From Helianthus annuus (taxonomy: Eukaryota > Streptophyta > Magnoliopsida > Asterales > Asteraceae), in contig NC_035443.2 in assembly GCF_002127325.2 (NCBI RefSeq), positions 144,412,073 to 144,476,072 on the forward strand: a stretch of DNA of 64,000 nucleotides, in the 5' to 3' direction. The translations under genes were made by a program, and so were the position numbers. Positions 21,827 through 34,560 of this stretch are shown here, piece after piece. The notes beneath the pieces are model-generated. The model did no database searches and was not told the DNA's origin. It was given only the letters and a program-made list of their open reading frames with translations. Numbering within the stretch: the first letter of the stretch is position 1; each line of letters starts with the position of its first letter.

Positions 21827-22620
21827 TGTCACACCCCAACCGATGGCGGAATCATCGGGGCGCGACACTAGGCGAATCAGATTGCTCAAGAGAATCCACA
21901 ACAACTATATTGCGATAAATTTATTACATTCTTTATCCCATACTAACAAATAATACAATCACATAAGTTATCACAGATTTCTTGTCCTCTCGAACAATAC
22001 AAATCCGACAACCTAGATTTTAGGCGAGTTTCTAGACTTCCTAGCTTGATTTGATGTAGATAGCGATCTAACCTGCAACATACGTTAAAACAACGTCAAT
22101 ACAAAAGTATTGGCGAGTATACAAATTTTGATAGTGAAGCGTAAAATAGTTAAAAGTGCTGCGAATTAGCAAATACATAAACGGGATACCACAACATACA
22201 TGCAAAAAGACAGATACTACCAGCTAAGTCACTCGAGCTTCGATTTTGATTGCTAAACATCCTAACTAGACCCCGTCGAGTGCTATAGTACTATACTAGT
22301 TAAGGCGGGACCTCGCGAGTATAAGTCCTAACGCATATGTAACTAACATCACGTATAAATATGCATAACAGTCATTCGCAAGTGGTAGTTAGTTTGATTG
22401 AATAATTCGTTTTGATAAATTCGATTTAATAGGAACGTATGTTACACCCAAAATGCGATAAAAAGGGGTTCGAGTATACTCACAGTGCGTATTTAGCGAG
22501 AACATAACTTGATTGGATCGGTTGAGAGCGCGTCTGAGTTAGCCTAAACATCGAATGGTATCGTAAGCGATGCACAGAGTGCTAAAACGCGAAGAGTCGA
22601 GTAATCGGCCTAGTGACAAT

Positions 22621-22906
22621 CCGATCGGATGTCAATCCTGTCGGATGACCTTACCTAGTCGGATGAGCTTATCCGGTTGGATGACATGATCCTGTCGAAT
22701 GAGATGATCCGGTCGAATGACGTGATCCGGTCGAATGACATGATCCGGTCGGATGACATGATCCGGTCGGATGACCTTATCCTGTCGAAGGACATGATCC
22801 GGTCGGATGGCATGATCCGGTCGGATGACATTATCCGGTCGGATGGCATTATCCGGTCGGATGAGGTTATCCGGTCGGATGAGGTTATCCGGTCGGATGG
22901 TCTGTT
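22621..22906. repeat. 18-bp minisatellite in the TE-C 3' LTR
   Basis: About 15-16 copies of a unit near ATCCGGTCGGATGACATG, with GAATGA, GATGGC and GATGAG variants. The length is a multiple of three, so it is open on both strands and produces spurious repetitive ORFs. Two or three outlying copies sit at 23505-23555. Confidence 0.85.
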
Positions 22907-23463
22907 TGGTCGAACGACATCGAAATTGGTGAACAGTTCATTCCAACGTTCTGGTCAACCGTACTTGATGTTTTTTGGAAAGAAAACGAGTGGTTTGACT
23001 AAGACGGTGTGACATCGTGTTAAACAAGTGAAGTTACATCAGTTCCGACCCGTTCTAACGGCCGGGAACCACCCCGTTCCATCAGATCTGGTCGTTCTTG
23101 ACAGTTTTCCCATGTTTAACCCGAAATCACACAATACTTTGATTAGATACATAGATTTTAGGTGGGATTGTTATAAAAACATGTGGAAATCACTTAGATC
23201 CGAGTTGTTCATGGTGAAATGAGGTCACACTTTGAAGTTCATAAGAACTCTTGATGACATCATCTTTGAGCACCTCGAATTAGTAGATTTCAAGGTTAAA
23301 AGTTGAGTTTTAAAAGATAGAAAGGTATAGAATCGAGTGTAGATCATAGAAGTACAAGATTTAGGTTGAGATCTTACCGGAATCGCGAGAAATCGAGAGA
23401 AAAGGGTCCAAGAGCGTTTTGGTCGAGTGGGAGCTGTCACATCACTGTTCAAGTGAAGTGACA

Positions 23464-23476
23464 GGCTATTTATAGG
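23464..23476 (-). promoter_or_regulatory. TATA box in the TE-C 3' LTR
   Basis: The minus strand reads CCTATAAATAGCC, a near-ideal plant TATA box. The corresponding part of the right (5') LTR is deleted, so only the 3' LTR keeps it. Transcription from here would run leftward out of the element. Confidence 0.6.
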
Positions 23477-24056
23477 CAAGAGAGAAGGGTGGAGGTGATT
23501 TGGTGATCCGGGTCGGATGGCCTATCCGTTCGGATGGCCTATCCTATTGGATCTTTGGCGCGACGAGCTTCCTTGTTTCGGGCGTTGCGATAGTTTTGGT
23601 TACACATTTCCTATATTTAATTATTATTTTCATTATATATATAATTAATCACAAGGGGTCGTATGTACGTATACATATTTCAAAGTTGCGATACAATAGC
23701 CGGGTTTCGTTTTGATTACGTGTTATTTCCGACGCTTCACGGCCATCGAGGAGGGTAGAATAGGTCCTCTCTCAATGTCATCGTGAACGTTAATGTGTGA
23801 TGCGATGTGCGTTTTTATTAATGAGTTGCACTGCGACACATCACGGTTATCAAGAAGGGTAGAATTGGTCCTCACTCGACGTCTTCGTGGTTGTCAGCAA
23901 GTGCAAGGTGATGTGATAGTGATAAAATATGCGATAATATGCGAAATTGCGATATAGCGATATATGCGGTATAGCTACATTATGATCTGAATCTCTGGTG
24001 CTAGGCGTAACGAGTATAACGAGTAGTAACAACGCACGAACGTGCGGGTTGTTACA

Positions 24057-26240
24057 GTCTCCCCTGCTTTAGGAAATTTCGTTTCGAAATTAATCCACAA
24101 GAAGGGTCGCGAGCGTTGATGCGAATAAGAGTAGTGATTAAAAGCGACGAGTTAGCGAGCGATCGATTGAGTATAAACATGCGAGGGCATTGCGAAGGCT
24201 AAGCGAGAGCGACGAGTTAAAGCGATCCGCATGATTAAAGGCGATAACACACACAAGAATGCGATTCCAAGGCGTTTTGAATTTTCGAAAAGTCGATTAA
24301 TTTGGAAAACTTATTCATGAAAATCTTCTCACGGTGCGTCATTAATTGTAGAGATGTTCACACCAGCGCTATGAGAAGGGTTTTGTTAGGTTACTAAAAG
24401 ATTTTAAAGTGATTAAAACTCGTTTTACGAAATTTTCTCGTCACGCGGCAGTAACTTGAGTCGATTGTCACTCCAACGTTATAAGATAAATCTCGTTTTG
24501 TACAAAGGTTTTGATCAAATGTTAGAAAAGTTTCATAAGAAAAGATCAGTTTAAAATTTGTTGCAAACAAAGCCTTTTAATAATACCAAAATTTAACTTA
24601 AAGTCGGCCCCGCATGGCACTTTTCCATGAAAGTTCGACAATATGGTTAAAACACTTATATATAGGAAGTACCAGCGACGTATCCACCATGTTTTAGCCA
24701 TATGGCTTCCGTCTCGTGAGGCCGTGTCATACGTGTCGACATAGTACAGACAGATTTGCGATGACTTGATCCAAACGGGAAATGGTTGGATCAAGTCTTG
24801 GAAGGCGAACTGAGTGATGGAGTCGTTTTCGAACTCAGTTTAGCGATACGAGCGAGTGCGATAAGCGGTAGCGGGATGCGATAATTGATGACGCAAACAC
24901 CAAACACCAAGCGTAGTAAAATGAAGGCGGCGGCGATGAGCGAGAAGCGAAAAGCGACAAGCGAAAAGCGACAAGTGACAGTCGATGCGTTGCAAGTGAT
25001 GGAGACATGCATTTCGATTAGATTAGATTAAACAACACCACAAATTTTAACTAACATTAGACCCCACATGGCCTTTTTCCACAAAGTCTGCTGATATGGC
25101 TAAAACACTTATATATAGGAAGTACCAGCGGCGTATCCACCATGCTTTAATCATATGAGTTTCGTTCCATGAAGCGAGGTCATGTGTGCTAACACAACAC
25201 AGACGACATAGATAGTGGTCAGCGATAGCGATGACGATAAGCGTTAAGCGATACTTGATGAGCAATGGAGCAATACACAAGCGATAAAGCGATACTAACG
25301 ATAAGCGATAGCGCGATACGTACATAACAAGCGATGCATCACAAGTGGTACACACACGTAAGCGATTAAGCGAGAACACATCAAAAGCGATAGCGATTCA
25401 CACAACAAGCGATAACCAGCGGTAGATATTGCGAGATACGCACAATATGCGATTGCGATTTCGAGCCACATAATAAGCGATTGAGCGAACACACAATAAG
25501 CGATTGAGATTGCGAAATACGCACAATATGTGATTACGATTTCGAGCCACATAATAAGCGATAGCGATTGCGAGGTAGATCCTAGCGATAATGCGATTGC
25601 GAGCGTGTTGACTTACGAAAAGTCTTGCGATCACACGCTTGAATTGCGATTGGGATTGTTACGCCTTGCGATGTAGTATAGTGTGTCGAAAATAACCACA
25701 ATAGTACAATAGGTCTACGTTCCAACTCCACATGGCACTTTCTTCACAAAACTTCGGTTAGCATGGCGAAACACCATCATGTTTCAACCATACGCCTCTG
25801 TTCCGTGACTAGGTGTCACACTTTGTCAGACATGGTCAAGACGCTTATATATAGGAAGTACCAGCGGCGTATCCACCACGCTTAACCATGCCCTGAACGT
25901 AAAGGCATCATTGAAACTCACTACGATCTCCGTGCACTAACCAAAGTAATCCAGTGTGCACCCGTGATTAATTTGATTCTTGCACATTTATCGTACCTTA
26001 TCTCAAGAACGCATAATAGGAGTAAAACACATTATATAGTACATAGTGCTAGCATTTAGATTGTGTGCGGGTATGAGGGAGAAAATAGAATCCACATGCG
26101 TCGAGTGTTAGGATGAGTTTCCATTCATAAAAGAAATTGACGGTGAAAAAGTCGTATTATTACAACAACATTAGAAGCAAGATAACGTTGCTGTGGAGTA
26201 CTTCTGCGGAGACTGCGGTTGTTGCTGAAATTCCTCAAGG
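24057..26240 (-). other. TE-C non-coding region in place of pol
   Basis: No protease, RT or integrase motif is readable in any frame. Instead there are three copies of a module (24592-24760, 25053-25210, 25835-25895) around ACTTATATATAGGAAGTACC and GCGTATCCACCA, plus long stretches rich in GCGATAAGCGA at 24830-25680. The purine tract next to the left LTR is retained. Confidence 0.7.
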
Positions 26241-26249
26241 TCGCGGTCC

Positions 26250-27356
26250 CGTGCGACAGTGTTGCGTAAGATGATCATACCAGTTGCAATTTGCGCAGTA
26301 GCGGCAGTTAGCCTCTGGCGGGTGATGATACGTACACGTGGGACACAGGGGATGAGCTCCGTTGTAGGCGCGCTTCAAGTGAACTGGAGCTGCTCAGAGA
26401 GGTTCTGGTTGCGACAGTCTAGTTGTTGAAGAGTCTGGGCTCATGGTCTTTCGTTCGCGGCTGGGTTGGGCTTCTTGAGATGATGCGGTGTCGTCGGCGG
26501 ATTCGTCTGATGATTCGTTGGAGACATCGTCAGAGGAATCTTCAGAAGAATCGTTGGTAGATTTGTTGGAAGAATCGTCAGAAAAATTGATGATGATTGC
26601 TTGATGAGCTTGTTTGACAGGATTCTTGGAGAAGAATCCGTCCAAGACTCGTTTGTCGTTGGTTTCTGAGGCCAAGCAATAGGTTTCTTCGATAGTAGCG
26701 GGTCTTGCAGCTTCGACAAAATCACCCACACATTCAGGCAAGCCGCGAATGTACTTCGTGATGGCTTTATCTGAAGCGTTGACTTGACTTGGGCAGATTA
26801 TGCTAAGCTGTTTAAACCTTGCGGTGTAGCCAGCATTGTCACCTTCGACTTGCTTGATTTTCCAAAATTCGCCTTCTAGCTTTTGAATTTCGTGAGGAGG
26901 ACAGTACTCTTTCTTCATGAGCTCTTTCAGCTCATCCTAAGAGAGAGCGTAAGCCGCGGAGATTGCGTGTTTGTTACGTTCGGCAGTCCACCATTCGAGT
27001 GCTTGCGACTGAAATACTCCGGTTGCGCAAGTAGTACGAAAACCATCGGGACACACACTTTGACGAAGGGTAGCATCGATAGAATTGAACCACTGGAGTA
27101 GTTGGGTCACACCTCCTTCACCCGTGAACTCCATCGGGTCACAGGCTTTGAAGTGTTTGTAGAGGAAAGCAGACTGCGGCGCTTCTGTTTTAGAGTCTTC
27201 TGGGGTTTGAGAGTTGCTGAGAGAGTGCACTTGAGCGACAATTTGAGGAACGACCTTGGCCATTTCCTTGACCACGAGCGAGGCAATCCTCTTCTCGGTG
27301 CTTCGTTTGGCTCTTCTCCTAGCGGCTCGTCTCGAGATAGAGTCGTTGGAAGGCAT
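26250..27356 (-). pseudogene. gag: TE-C gag with two in-frame stops
   Basis: Starts at 27356 (MPSNDSISRRAARRRAKR). A basic N-terminus precedes the Retrotrans_gag core (FKACDPMEFTGEGG, LQWFNSIDATLRQ, ALEWWTAERNKH). A TAG near 26937 interrupts the same frame, which continues with the rest of the core (EYCPPHEIQKLEGEFW, YTARFKQLSIICP). A Ser/Asp-rich linker (about residues 220-280) is followed by a TGA at 26394-26396. In the same frame beyond it lies a zinc knuckle, CANCNWYDHLTQHC (CX2CX4HX4C), at 26255-26296. Both stops are compatible with single transitions. Confidence 0.83.
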
Positions 27357-28529
27357 CTAGACAGAGAGAGATTTGGAATGAGATTCGATCATAATGATTT
27401 TTGAGTTTGCGATGCGATTGAGCGCGATCAAAACTCGTAGTGTGTAATATATTAGATTTCACATAGGAGACACGAAATTCCTAGGTTCTCACACAATGAT
27501 TTGTTTGTATTTAGACATAGATAGCTGTAGTTTACACTTATACACACACATATCGATGTAGAATATGCGTTGATGCGATGAGAGGGAGAGAACGAGAGCG
27601 TAAGCGAGTAATTAGGCATTTGTTTTGTCGCGAACATTCGGTTCATTTTAGATTGCGATGGCTGTGCGAGTTGTGCGTTTTGTAAAACAGGGAGCGAAAA
27701 TTGTTAAATCATAAAATAAACACATAAAGCGTAACTAAGTTCATCAAAACGTAAAACCGGCGAGTCGTAGGCTTAGTAAAATAATCGGAGTGCCTCGGGT
27801 GTTTAGGCGTCGACTACCCAAGGTAACCCAACTATACTCAACAAGTTCGTGCACGCGCGTTGACCTAGAAGACTTATGCTTCCACTGGGATGCAGCTCAT
27901 GGCATTCGTCTTCCTAGTCATCGCGTGGCTCGAGTCATTGTTATGGTCGAGTCCTTGGTGAGAGCTTTTCGAAAACCATTTCAGAGAGTGGAACGGTTTA
28001 TTAAGATACGGGTTTCACCCCTGACTTAACAGCTTCGTTCCCAATTGTGGTTGTGCTCATTGAATAAATCCGAGAGTTCCACTAGAATTTCGAAATGGAG
28101 GCTTTCGTCGAGATGTGGATGTCACTCCTAGCTCGATGAAAGGTTCTCGTGCTAGAAAAATGCGATGAGTGAGCAATTCTATCGAGAGTTCTTGGTTTTC
28201 ACACCTGGTCTCGACTGGATCACTCGGTTGTGATATGCGAGTATTTTCGAAAACATGCGAATTTTGTCAGCCTTAGGAAAGGCCAAGTAGTATTTCAGCC
28301 TTACGAAAGGCTTCTTCGTGTGAAGCTGTAGTACGCGGTGTTCACACAAAGTTGTAGTTTTTAGCAATTTCAATCGAGAGTATCAAGTAGGCCCAATACA
28401 AACCTTACTGGGTTTGTACGAGTCGGCTTGTGGGTACTTAGACTATAGACTAGGTCAATTTCTAAGACGTCGGCACGGACTAGGTCGAGTCTTGCCTAAT
28501 TCCCTATAGTTATGGCTCTGATACCAATC
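27357..28529 (-). other. TE-C leader and tRNA-Met primer binding site
   Basis: Non-coding leader between the right LTR and gag. The PBS is at 28514-28527, where the minus strand reads TTGGTATCAGAGCC two bases from the LTR end. No other feature is recognised in the 1.1 kb. Confidence 0.8.
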
Positions 28530-29320
28530 TGTCACACACCAACCGATGGCGGAATCATCGGGGCGCGGCACTAGACAAATCAGATTGCTCAAGAGAATCC
28601 ACAACAACTATATTGCGATAATATTTATTACATTCTTTATCCCATACTAACAAATAATACAATCACATAAGTTATCACAGATTTCTTGTCCTCTCGAACA
28701 ATACAAATCCGACAACCTAGATTTTAGGCGAGTTTCTAGACTTCCTAGCTTGATTTGATGTAGATAGCGATCTAACATGCAACATACGTTAAAACAACGT
28801 CAATACAAAAGTATTGGCGAGTATACAAGTTTTGATAGTGAAGCGTAAAATAGTTAAAAGTGCTGCGAATTAGCAAATACGTAAACGGGATACCACAACA
28901 TACATGCAAAAAGACAGATACTACCAGCTAAGTCACTCGAGCTTCGATTTCGATTGCTAAACATCTTAACTAGACCCCGCCGGGTGCTATAGTACTATAT
29001 TAGTTAAGGCGGGACCTTGCGAGTATAAGTCCTAACGCATATGTAACTAGCATCACGTATAAATATGCATAACAATCATTCGCAAGTGGTAATTAGTTTG
29101 ATTGAATAATTCGTTTTGATAAATTCGATTTAATAGGAACGTATGTTACACCCAAAATGCGATTAAAAGGGGTTCGAGTATACTCACAGTGCGTATTTAG
29201 CGAGAACACAACTTGATTGGATCGGTTGAGAGCGCGTCTGAGTTAGCCTAAACATCGAATGGTATCGTAAGCGATGCACAGAGTGCTAAAACGCGAAGAG
29301 TCGAGTAATCGGCCTAGTGG

Positions 29321-29598
29321 CAATCCGATCGGATGTCAATCCGGTCGGATGACCTTACCTGGTCGGATGAGCTTATCCGGTTGGATAACATGATCCGGTC
29401 GAATGACATGATCCGGTCGAATGACGTGATCCGGTCGAATGACGTGCTCCGGTCGAATGACGTGATCCGGTCGGATGACATGATCCCGTCGGATGACCTT
29501 ATCCGGTCGAAGGACATGATCCGGTCGGATGGCATGATTCGGTCGGATGACATTATCCGGTCGGATGGCATTATCCGATCGGATGAGGTTATCCGGTC
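29321..29598. repeat. 18-bp minisatellite in the TE-C 5' LTR
   Basis: Same array as 22621-22906 (unit near ATCCGGTCGGATGACATG, about 15 copies), with a different pattern of GAATGA variants. TE-D inserted within it. Confidence 0.85.
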
Positions 29599-32500
29599 TG
29601 TCACACCCCGATTTCCACGTGTCTCACCGGTGGGCCCGGTGGGGGATTACCGTGACGTAGTTGGCAACAATATAGTCAAACCACACAATATATATGAATG
29701 CACAGCAGAAGCATAAAGATAATTATATTTCAACCATTGTTTGCAATATCAAATGTATTACGAATAGTCGAAAAGTATCCACAGGGAATCAAATAAAAAT
29801 ATAAGTATTGTTCAACAGACGTAGGCATCTTAAGTTTGCGAGACTCTTTATGATGCTAAGGAGAAATATCCAGCCAATTACGCATAGTACCTGCATTTAG
29901 TCTTTTTGGGAAAATACGTCAGTTTACACTGGTAAATACATTCAACCGACACTTTTGTAAAAATGTTTATTAAAATTGATTTGAATGCACAAGGCACAAA
30001 CTCTTTTATAACTTGGGAGAATTATTTAAATTTATAATCTTGTGAACGGATTACATGTTCCTTATACGTTCAGTAGCCCAGATCAAGTGCGGGTTAAAGA
30101 TCAATAGACACACCACATCGACTATTTATGCACTGACGAGTGTACGCCTACACTCCGCGCTTAGGTCGTGGCCATTTAGTAAAATGATGCCAGGGATATC
30201 CGGGACATGGTCATTAACCCCCCAAAGGCTTTTAAGTAATAAGACTGTTTAAACGAGCCGATCAAATTTATTCAATTACCCACTCAACGGTGGAGAATTT
30301 GATGCTCGATCAAGCGGTATGCTATATACCGTAACCCAAGCCCGTATAACGGAAAATAAGTTAAAAGTATTTACCTTTGCAAGTATAAATCCTTAATCGA
30401 AATAAATTGCAGATAGCTTTTACTGGTCTCCTATTCTGGAACGGAGGTTTAAAATAACCTATTAGAATCCTAACGGGTCTTTAATTTAGCCGTAGCTTAG
30501 ACCGGTCAGTTTCAAAGGATAGTTACGGTTTAATCGCGTGAAAGGCGAAAACCGTGAATGGAATGTGATTTGGACCCAACAAGTTTGAAGACTTGTTTTA
30601 TATGGGTATAATAACCACACTCTGGATTTTGGGGTCAAAACAATATGGTTTGACCCGTTTCGGCTAGTTTATGTAAACTAGTTACATAAGCCGAGCCGTG
30701 CGCGCAAAAGGCGCAACGGGTAACCGTAAGAGTCCTACACTGGTTTCCTAAGTCAATATGCTTTAAAGAGGTTGTGGTATCAGTAGGATACCTTCCATAA
30801 TGCCCGTAACGAGTTTAAATTCATTTTATGCCCCGTAGGGTTATTTCGGTCATTTTAAAGATTATAAAAGAGGTTTCTGAGTTCTACAGGAAATCTGAGC
30901 TTCCCGAACAGTTTATAAAGTTCAAAATACTTTATTTATTATTTAAAATCAGTAGCAACTGGAATCGGGTCAAAAGACCTTGTAGAACTCAAGTTATGGC
31001 CGAAAAGGGTATATTCGGTATTTACCGAACCGTTGCCATAACCGCAGGTTATGAGCAGGTTAAAAATAATTAAAAATCTTTAAATATCCCAAAATATTAT
31101 TTTACATCAGTGTGTAAAAGGTTTGATGTCGAAATCTGGGTTTAGATAGGCGTTATGCTAATTGTGCTATTAAATTACTAAAGTTTCCGTAATTTGCGCT
31201 ATTTAGCATAACTCCTATTCTAGACCTCGGATTGACGTGAAATTTTAGGGACATGCTTAGAAATCAGTAACAAATGTTACGGTCCTTTCACATGTCCGAA
31301 ATTCTCGTTTTAAATTAAAAAGGGCGTTACGGTCAACTTTTAAGCATTTAACGGAAATGTGTAAAAGACTCGGACAAACAACGAACCGGTCACAGAGGGT
31401 TATACCATCATGTAACCTGGTCCTACGAGAGTCCTAAGGCATATCTAAATCATACTTTAATGGGTCAGAACTGAAGTCAATGCAAAAGTCAAAGCTTTGC
31501 GACTTTCGGCTCCGAACCGGGTCAAAACAGTAAATGGTCGGATCAAACAAACTTAGACTAGTTAATATACTTATTATCATGTTTTATGAGTGTCAAAACA
31601 GGTTACATGCCATCTACATTACTGATTATGCATAAAATCGCAAAATAGCATTTTTGTTGACTTTTTCTAAGCACGTTTGACTCGACATTCGGACTAGTTA
31701 GAGTGGGAATCAGAGGGTGCCCTTTTAGGGGTTTAAAGCCCACATGATTACCATCATATAACTATCTTTGATTCGACAAACCACTGGACCATTTGTGATT
31801 TATCGCAAAGTCAATCGTTAATTACGATGGATTGACTTTTAAGCTAAACTATGCATAAACTAAGCCACAAAAGGGTAGGCATACTTACAGAAGCTTGGTG
31901 CACGACTAAGGATGTTAGAGGAATGCTTTGGAGCTCCAGAAGTGAACTAGCATGCAGGTTTGAGGTGTGTTTCAATTGTGCACATTGTATTGCCTTTTAT
32001 AGTGAATTATGGTGCACAAGATCATTACAACTCACTCTTGGATTGCCCATGGATGATCAGCAGGTGTCCTATAGTGCTAGGGGGCATGTAGAGGGCGCCC
32101 ATGCTTCAATTAATGCATCAATGATCGTTCACAAGCTCAAACATTGAATCTATCCAAGTTTACTGCATCTGGGTGTTGTACGCGACCCGCTTTAGGATTC
32201 AAGCAACTCGGACACGGGCCGCATGAATCCTAAAGTCAGTAAACGAATCTTCAATTGGCACGCGGCCCGCATTAGCTCACCCATCTCCTTAACGCGGCCC
32301 GCTTGAGGGTTGATTTCCAAGATTTTCAAATCTTTTGTAATCATTAACCTGACCTTTCGGTTTCGAAGGGGTAACTTTGCGATTTGGCCCTCGATTATTT
32401 ACAATTAAGGGCCTCGTGACTTTCACCCGCATTGTTAAGTCCCCGGTTAGTTTAATTACTATCCGAAAAGCCTTAACTTTTATTGTTGACGCTTTTAACC

Positions 32501-32908
32501 CCTCGCATACGAATTTGATCATAACTTTCTCGTTTTAAAACGGAACTTCGCGGAATTTATATCGTATATTCTAGTGAGCGTATTTTAGTGTTACAAAGCC
32601 TCGGGTTCGTCAAAGGGTCACTCAGAGGTATAAATTAAACATGTTGACACAATTAACCCCTGTAGCTTGTAATCTCTCACTTTCTTCCGCGTTTCGCTCC
32701 GTACGATCCATGATTTATTCGTTTGAAGGTACGAGCATCATTTAGGGTTACTATACAGTATATTTACCCCTCGTTGACATTTTTAACCCTCGAATTTACA
32801 TACATTCAAGGTTTGTCAACTTTAGTCCTTTATTTAATATTTAATGCCACGTGTAAACTCATGACACGTGTCAACACATTATTGGACACAAAATTTCGAG
32901 GTGTTACA
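29599..32908 (-). mobile_element. TE-D: 3.3-kb solo LTR inside the TE-C 5' LTR
   Basis: Starts TGTCACACCCCGATTTCC, ends GAGGTGTTACA, and is flanked by GGTC on both sides (29595-29598 and 32909-32912). Because the host is a GGTCGGATGA array, the duplication is less informative than for TE-B. No ORF of gag or pol type, no PBS. It resembles TE-B at both ends and along much of its length with large indels. A GCGGCCCGC-type motif is repeated at 32180-32310. Confidence 0.82.
31992..32002 (-). promoter_or_regulatory. Candidate TATA box of TE-D
   Basis: The minus strand reads CTATAAAAGGC. It lies at a position comparable to the TATA box of TE-B relative to the right end, supporting the minus orientation of both. 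Confidence 0.45.
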
Positions 32909-33097
32909 GGTCGGATGGTTTGTTTGGTTGGACGACATCGGAATTGGTGAACAGTTCATTCTAACGTTCTGGTCAACCGTACTTGATGGTTTTTGGAAAG
33001 AAGACGAGTGGTTTGACTGAGACGGTGTGACATCGTATTAAACAAGTGAAGTTACATCAGTTCCGACCCGTCCTAACGGCCGGGAAGCACCCCGTTC

Positions 33098-33945
33098 GGA
33101 TACTAACAAGCTCTACTAGCACCTAATGGCTTAATGCTCTTGTGATTGTTGTCGCCATCGCTAACTATTAAAACACTAGCACTACAATTCACACCACTAT
33201 TCGACCTGTTGGCTCATCTTATGGAATCCTCCAATATAATGACTACCAAACGGTTTCTTGCATGTTCTTAACCTATTGATTCAATTAACGAACATGGTCG
33301 CTATAATCAACGCAACTTCTATTCTACAATATGACTATACATAATTTAATAACAATTCACTTAATGTAACAAGTCAAGTTACATACCTTTAAAGCAAACC
33401 CTTCAAACGTGCGTCCACACCGGTTTGTCTGATCGATGCTCCGGCTTCCTTTCCTATAGAGTTCAATCACTTTACATTTAGAACTCTTTGTTTCATATAT
33501 AACACACATTTTGCCGAAACATCGTAATTATGCGTTTTAATTTTAAATTTCAGTTTTAAGCCTTCTTTGAGGCATTTATACAAACACTTTAAGGGCATAA
33601 TTTTACATGATTTATTAACAAGTTTATAACTTGTCAAATAGCCCAAATTTTCATCAATCCAACTATCTAACATAAATATTAGCCTCTATAATTCTGAAAT
33701 AACCTCACATATGTCAAATTACACTAGAACAACCCCAAATTTCCTAGTGTTTATCAAGTTCTACATAACCCACTAATCACCTACAATGGTGTCCATGGAT
33801 TTTACTAGAATTAAGCAAGATTTCAACATGTACTTGTCTAGGGTTTACTCCTAGGCATTTCAATGTTCCTATTTCATCTACATATCATTCATGCATCCTC
33901 AGATTTCGAATTCCCGAAATTCATGAGAATTTCAAGTAGAGAATT
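33098..33945 (-). repeat. TE-E 3' LTR, left part (inferred)
   Basis: No ORF. It contains ACATACCTTT near 33385, which on the minus strand is an AGGTATGT splice-donor-like site of the kind also present in the TE-A LTR. Assignment to TE-E rests on position: TE-F interrupts it with a perfect target duplication, so the sequences left of 33941 and right of 62195 were once adjacent. Confidence 0.45.
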
Positions 33946-34345
33946 TGATGTGCGTTAGGTATTATATATATTAGGTGTATATTTTAAGCCCTTTTTACAC
34001 TTTTTAGCCAAGTTTTAAATTTATAAAGACGATATTCACTAACACTAAACACACATATGGGCAAGTGCATCCATTGTGGACGTAGTATAGTGTTGGTAAG
34101 ATATCGAGGTCGTCCAAGGACACAAGAGCTTTTAGTACTGGTTTATCCTCAACGTCTAATTAGATCAAAATGTTAGAAAAAGGTTTTTAAACTAGGAAAA
34201 TAAAATTAACTAAGATGCTGAAAAGTAAAATAAAAATAAAAACAGATAGACAAGATGAATCACTTGGATCCGACTCGTGTGTAGTGTAACCTTTGATTAT
34301 TTTCGCACTTTTGCACTTGTTTAAGAGATTATCTTAGTTATTGTA

Positions 34346-34560
34346 GTAGGCCCCTCTTTTGAAGGTGACGTTACCCTCAACCCAGTAGTTCGAGTCAGCA
34401 AGGATACAATCCTAAAGGGTCGGATTATTGAAAGATAATTAATTAAGTTATTAATGCATAATGTGGTAGGCCCCTCTTTTGAAGGCGACGTTACCCTCGG
34501 CTAAGTAGTCTGAGTCAGCAGGGATACAATTCTAAGTAGCCGGGTTAAAGTTTTAATAGT
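34346..34560. repeat. 120-bp direct duplication in TE-F
   Basis: Two copies, starting at 34346 and 34466, of GTAGGCCCCTCTTTTGAAGG followed by CGACGTTACCCTC, AGTAGT, GAGTCAGCA and GGATACAAT. They differ at a few sites. Non-coding. Confidence 0.7.

Larger units (their letters stand above)
21827..24056 (-). repeat. TE-C 3' LTR (2230 bp)
   Basis: Runs from TGTCACACCCC to GTTGTTACA. On the minus strand it begins TGTAACAACCCGC, preceded by the purine tract AAAGCAGGGGAGAC. It matches 28530-29598 and 32909-33097 closely. It contains an 18-bp minisatellite at 22621-22906 and a TATA box at 23464. Confidence 0.88.
21827..33097 (-). mobile_element. TE-C: non-autonomous Ty3/gypsy-type element with gag only
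   Basis: Left LTR 21827-24056 (the 3' LTR in minus orientation), internal region 24057-28529, right LTR 28530-33097 with TE-D inserted. A tRNA-Met PBS next to the right LTR and a purine tract next to the left one fix the orientation. Only gag is recognisable. Where pol should lie (24057-26240) there are non-coding repeats. The right LTR stops matching at 33097 and lacks about 977 bp corresponding to its promoter end, including the TATA box. It cannot now be expressed from its own 5' LTR. Confidence 0.82.
28530..33097 (-). repeat. TE-C 5' LTR, split by TE-D and truncated
   Basis: 28530-29598 matches the first half of the left LTR, and 32909-33097 resumes exactly where it broke off. Homology ends at CCCGTTC (33097, matching 23079). 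The rest, including the TATA region, is absent. The sequence beyond is probably the LTR of TE-E. Confidence 0.85.

Noticed and set aside
22621..22906. Regular short repeats resembling a CRISPR array
   Set aside because: The 18-bp units are contiguous with no unique spacers, there are no cas genes, and the context is a plant LTR.
22655..23012. ORFs on both strands with repeating Ile-Arg-Ser-Asp type residues (also 29314-29716)
   Set aside because: They are translations of the 18-bp minisatellite, whose period is a multiple of three.
24791..25634. Overlapping minus-strand ORFs rich in Arg/Tyr/Ile
   Set aside because: Low-complexity GCGATAAGCGA sequence read in several frames; no domain.
28514..28527. 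tRNA-like sequence GGCTCTGATACCAA (also 42277, 7944)
   Set aside because: It is the short primer binding site of retrotransposons. No cloverleaf surrounds it.
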